Assembly: GCA_902522865.1 (NCBI GenBank)
Contig: CABYXC010000004.1
Coordinates: 1-64,000 of the forward strand
Length of the DNA: 64,000 nucleotides
DNA from: an uncultured Alphaproteobacteria bacterium
GTDB taxonomy: Bacteria; Pseudomonadota; Alphaproteobacteria; HIMB59; GCA-002718135
Reading direction: 5' to 3'
Shown here: positions 63,554 to 64,000 of the stretch, piece after piece
How positions within the stretch are numbered: the first letter of the stretch is position 1
Layout: each line of letters starts with the position of its first letter
The notes under the pieces: model-generated
Told to the model about the DNA's origin: nothing
What the model saw: the letters and a program-made list of their open reading frames with translations, nothing else
The model's database searches: none
Program-made: the position numbers and the translations under genes

Positions 63554-64000
63554 TACCCTTTCATAATACTATAATCAAAAGTAATTGTAAGATTTTTCCA
63601 TAGATTATATTTATCTTTTGGAAGTTTTAACGGTGTACATTCTGGGTTTAAGAGTGTTCTCATTGCGCTATCTGTAATCGGTCCATAAAAAGGATTAGTT
63701 TTAGCTATATTTGTGTCAACAATACGGATACTATTTGGTGAAACCTTCATATTTTGTAAAACTTTTGCTGAAATTGTTACTTTATCTCCTCTTTCTATAA
63801 CTGCGCCCGCAGGAGCATTCCAACAAGAAGATAATTGCTGCCTCAACATGTCTATTTCAGATATTGATAGTATAATATTTTCATCAGTATCATCTGTACT
63901 TTTATTATTGATCTCTGCAACCTCTTCTTTAAGTTCATTTTGAACTATATTAGTTTTTTCATTTCTTAAATCTTTGAGCATTGATGCTATACTAAAATCT
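63550..64000 (-). CDS. tolA: TolA, C-terminal part (runs off the window)
   Basis: Only the 3' portion is inside the window; the frame is open through the right edge. The visible sequence holds a charged segment and the C-terminal domain, with SEIDMLRQQLSSCWNAPAGA and the two conserved cysteines (one in SSCWN, one in NPECTPL). This matches the alphaproteobacterial TolA domain III that binds TolB and Pal. The membrane anchor and long helix must lie beyond base 64000. An internal ATG at 63981 is not the true start. Confidence 0.85.
   Translation of the reverse strand, partial: DFSIASMLKDLRNEKTNIVQNELKEEVAEINNKSTDDTDENIILSISEIDMLRQQLSSCWNAPAGAVIERGDKVTISAKVLQNMKVSPNSIRIVDTNIAKTNPFYGPITDSAMRTLLNPECTPLKLPKDKYNLWKNLTITFDYSIMKGY

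Overview
The window is one dense stretch of a bacterial chromosome. Base composition is strongly AT-rich, intergenic gaps are very short (none above 300 bases), and many neighbours overlap by 1, 4 or 8 bases. Gene content and order point to an alphaproteobacterium with a streamlined genome: plant-type GshA, RpoH with its QKKLFFNLRK box, HisZ next to PurA, the order tolA-tolB-pal-cpoB-tilS-ftsH-glmM, short-LID adenylate kinase and TIGR02186. A marine oligotroph of the SAR11/HIMB59/AEGEAN-169 type is the likeliest source. There is no 16S gene to settle this, so the placement is inference. I see no insertion sequence, prophage, CRISPR array or integrase.

Region 1 (1-3534) holds gshA, mgtE directly behind a tRNA-Leu(GAG), and lipB on the other strand. 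Region 2 (3520-34692) is nearly all on the minus strand. It is a continuous information-processing supercluster, in transcription order: tRNA-Thr, (rlmB antisense), tRNA-Tyr, tRNA-Gly, tuf, tRNA-Trp, secE, nusG, rplK, rplA, L10 leader, rplJ, rplL, rpoB, rpoC, rpsL, rpsG, fusA, the S10 genes, the spc genes with secY and adk, rpsM, rpsK, rpoA, rplQ, crcB and a RluC-like pseudouridine synthase. The tuf copy normally between fusA and rpsJ is missing, and so is rpmD (L30) between rpsE and rplO.

Region 3 (34743-43430) is a formate oxidation and molybdenum/tungsten cofactor island. It has a Cys-type formate dehydrogenase alpha subunit, a fused NuoE/NuoF-like diaphorase subunit, TusA, MoeA, MobB, a tungstate-type ABC permease without its partners, FdhD and MobA. 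The two-subunit design matches the tungsten FDH1 of Methylobacterium. Region 4 (43482-47185) follows on the plus strand with a YeiH-family exporter, then a promoter and a four-gene unit: TSUP permease, unknown four-helix membrane protein, TIGR02186 periplasmic protein and universal stress protein. This unit is the best candidate in the window for a poorly described system, probably moving sulfur oxyanions.

Region 5 (47190-57650) holds housekeeping genes: pyrE with a coupled nucleotidyltransferase, pdxH, fabI, aroC, tlyA, xseB, a small membrane protein, rluD, rpoH, purA, hisZ and glmM. Region 6 (57695-64000) holds ftsH, tilS, cpoB, pal, tolB and the 3' part of tolA, the Tol-Pal envelope system, all on the minus strand.

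Several start codons were revised on family alignment and ribosome-site evidence (mgtE, rpsM, rplX, rpsQ, rplP, fusA, rplJ, fabI, the small lipoprotein). The most consequential is rplJ, where the first ATG lies in a leader hairpin and a GTG behind a GAGG motif fits better.
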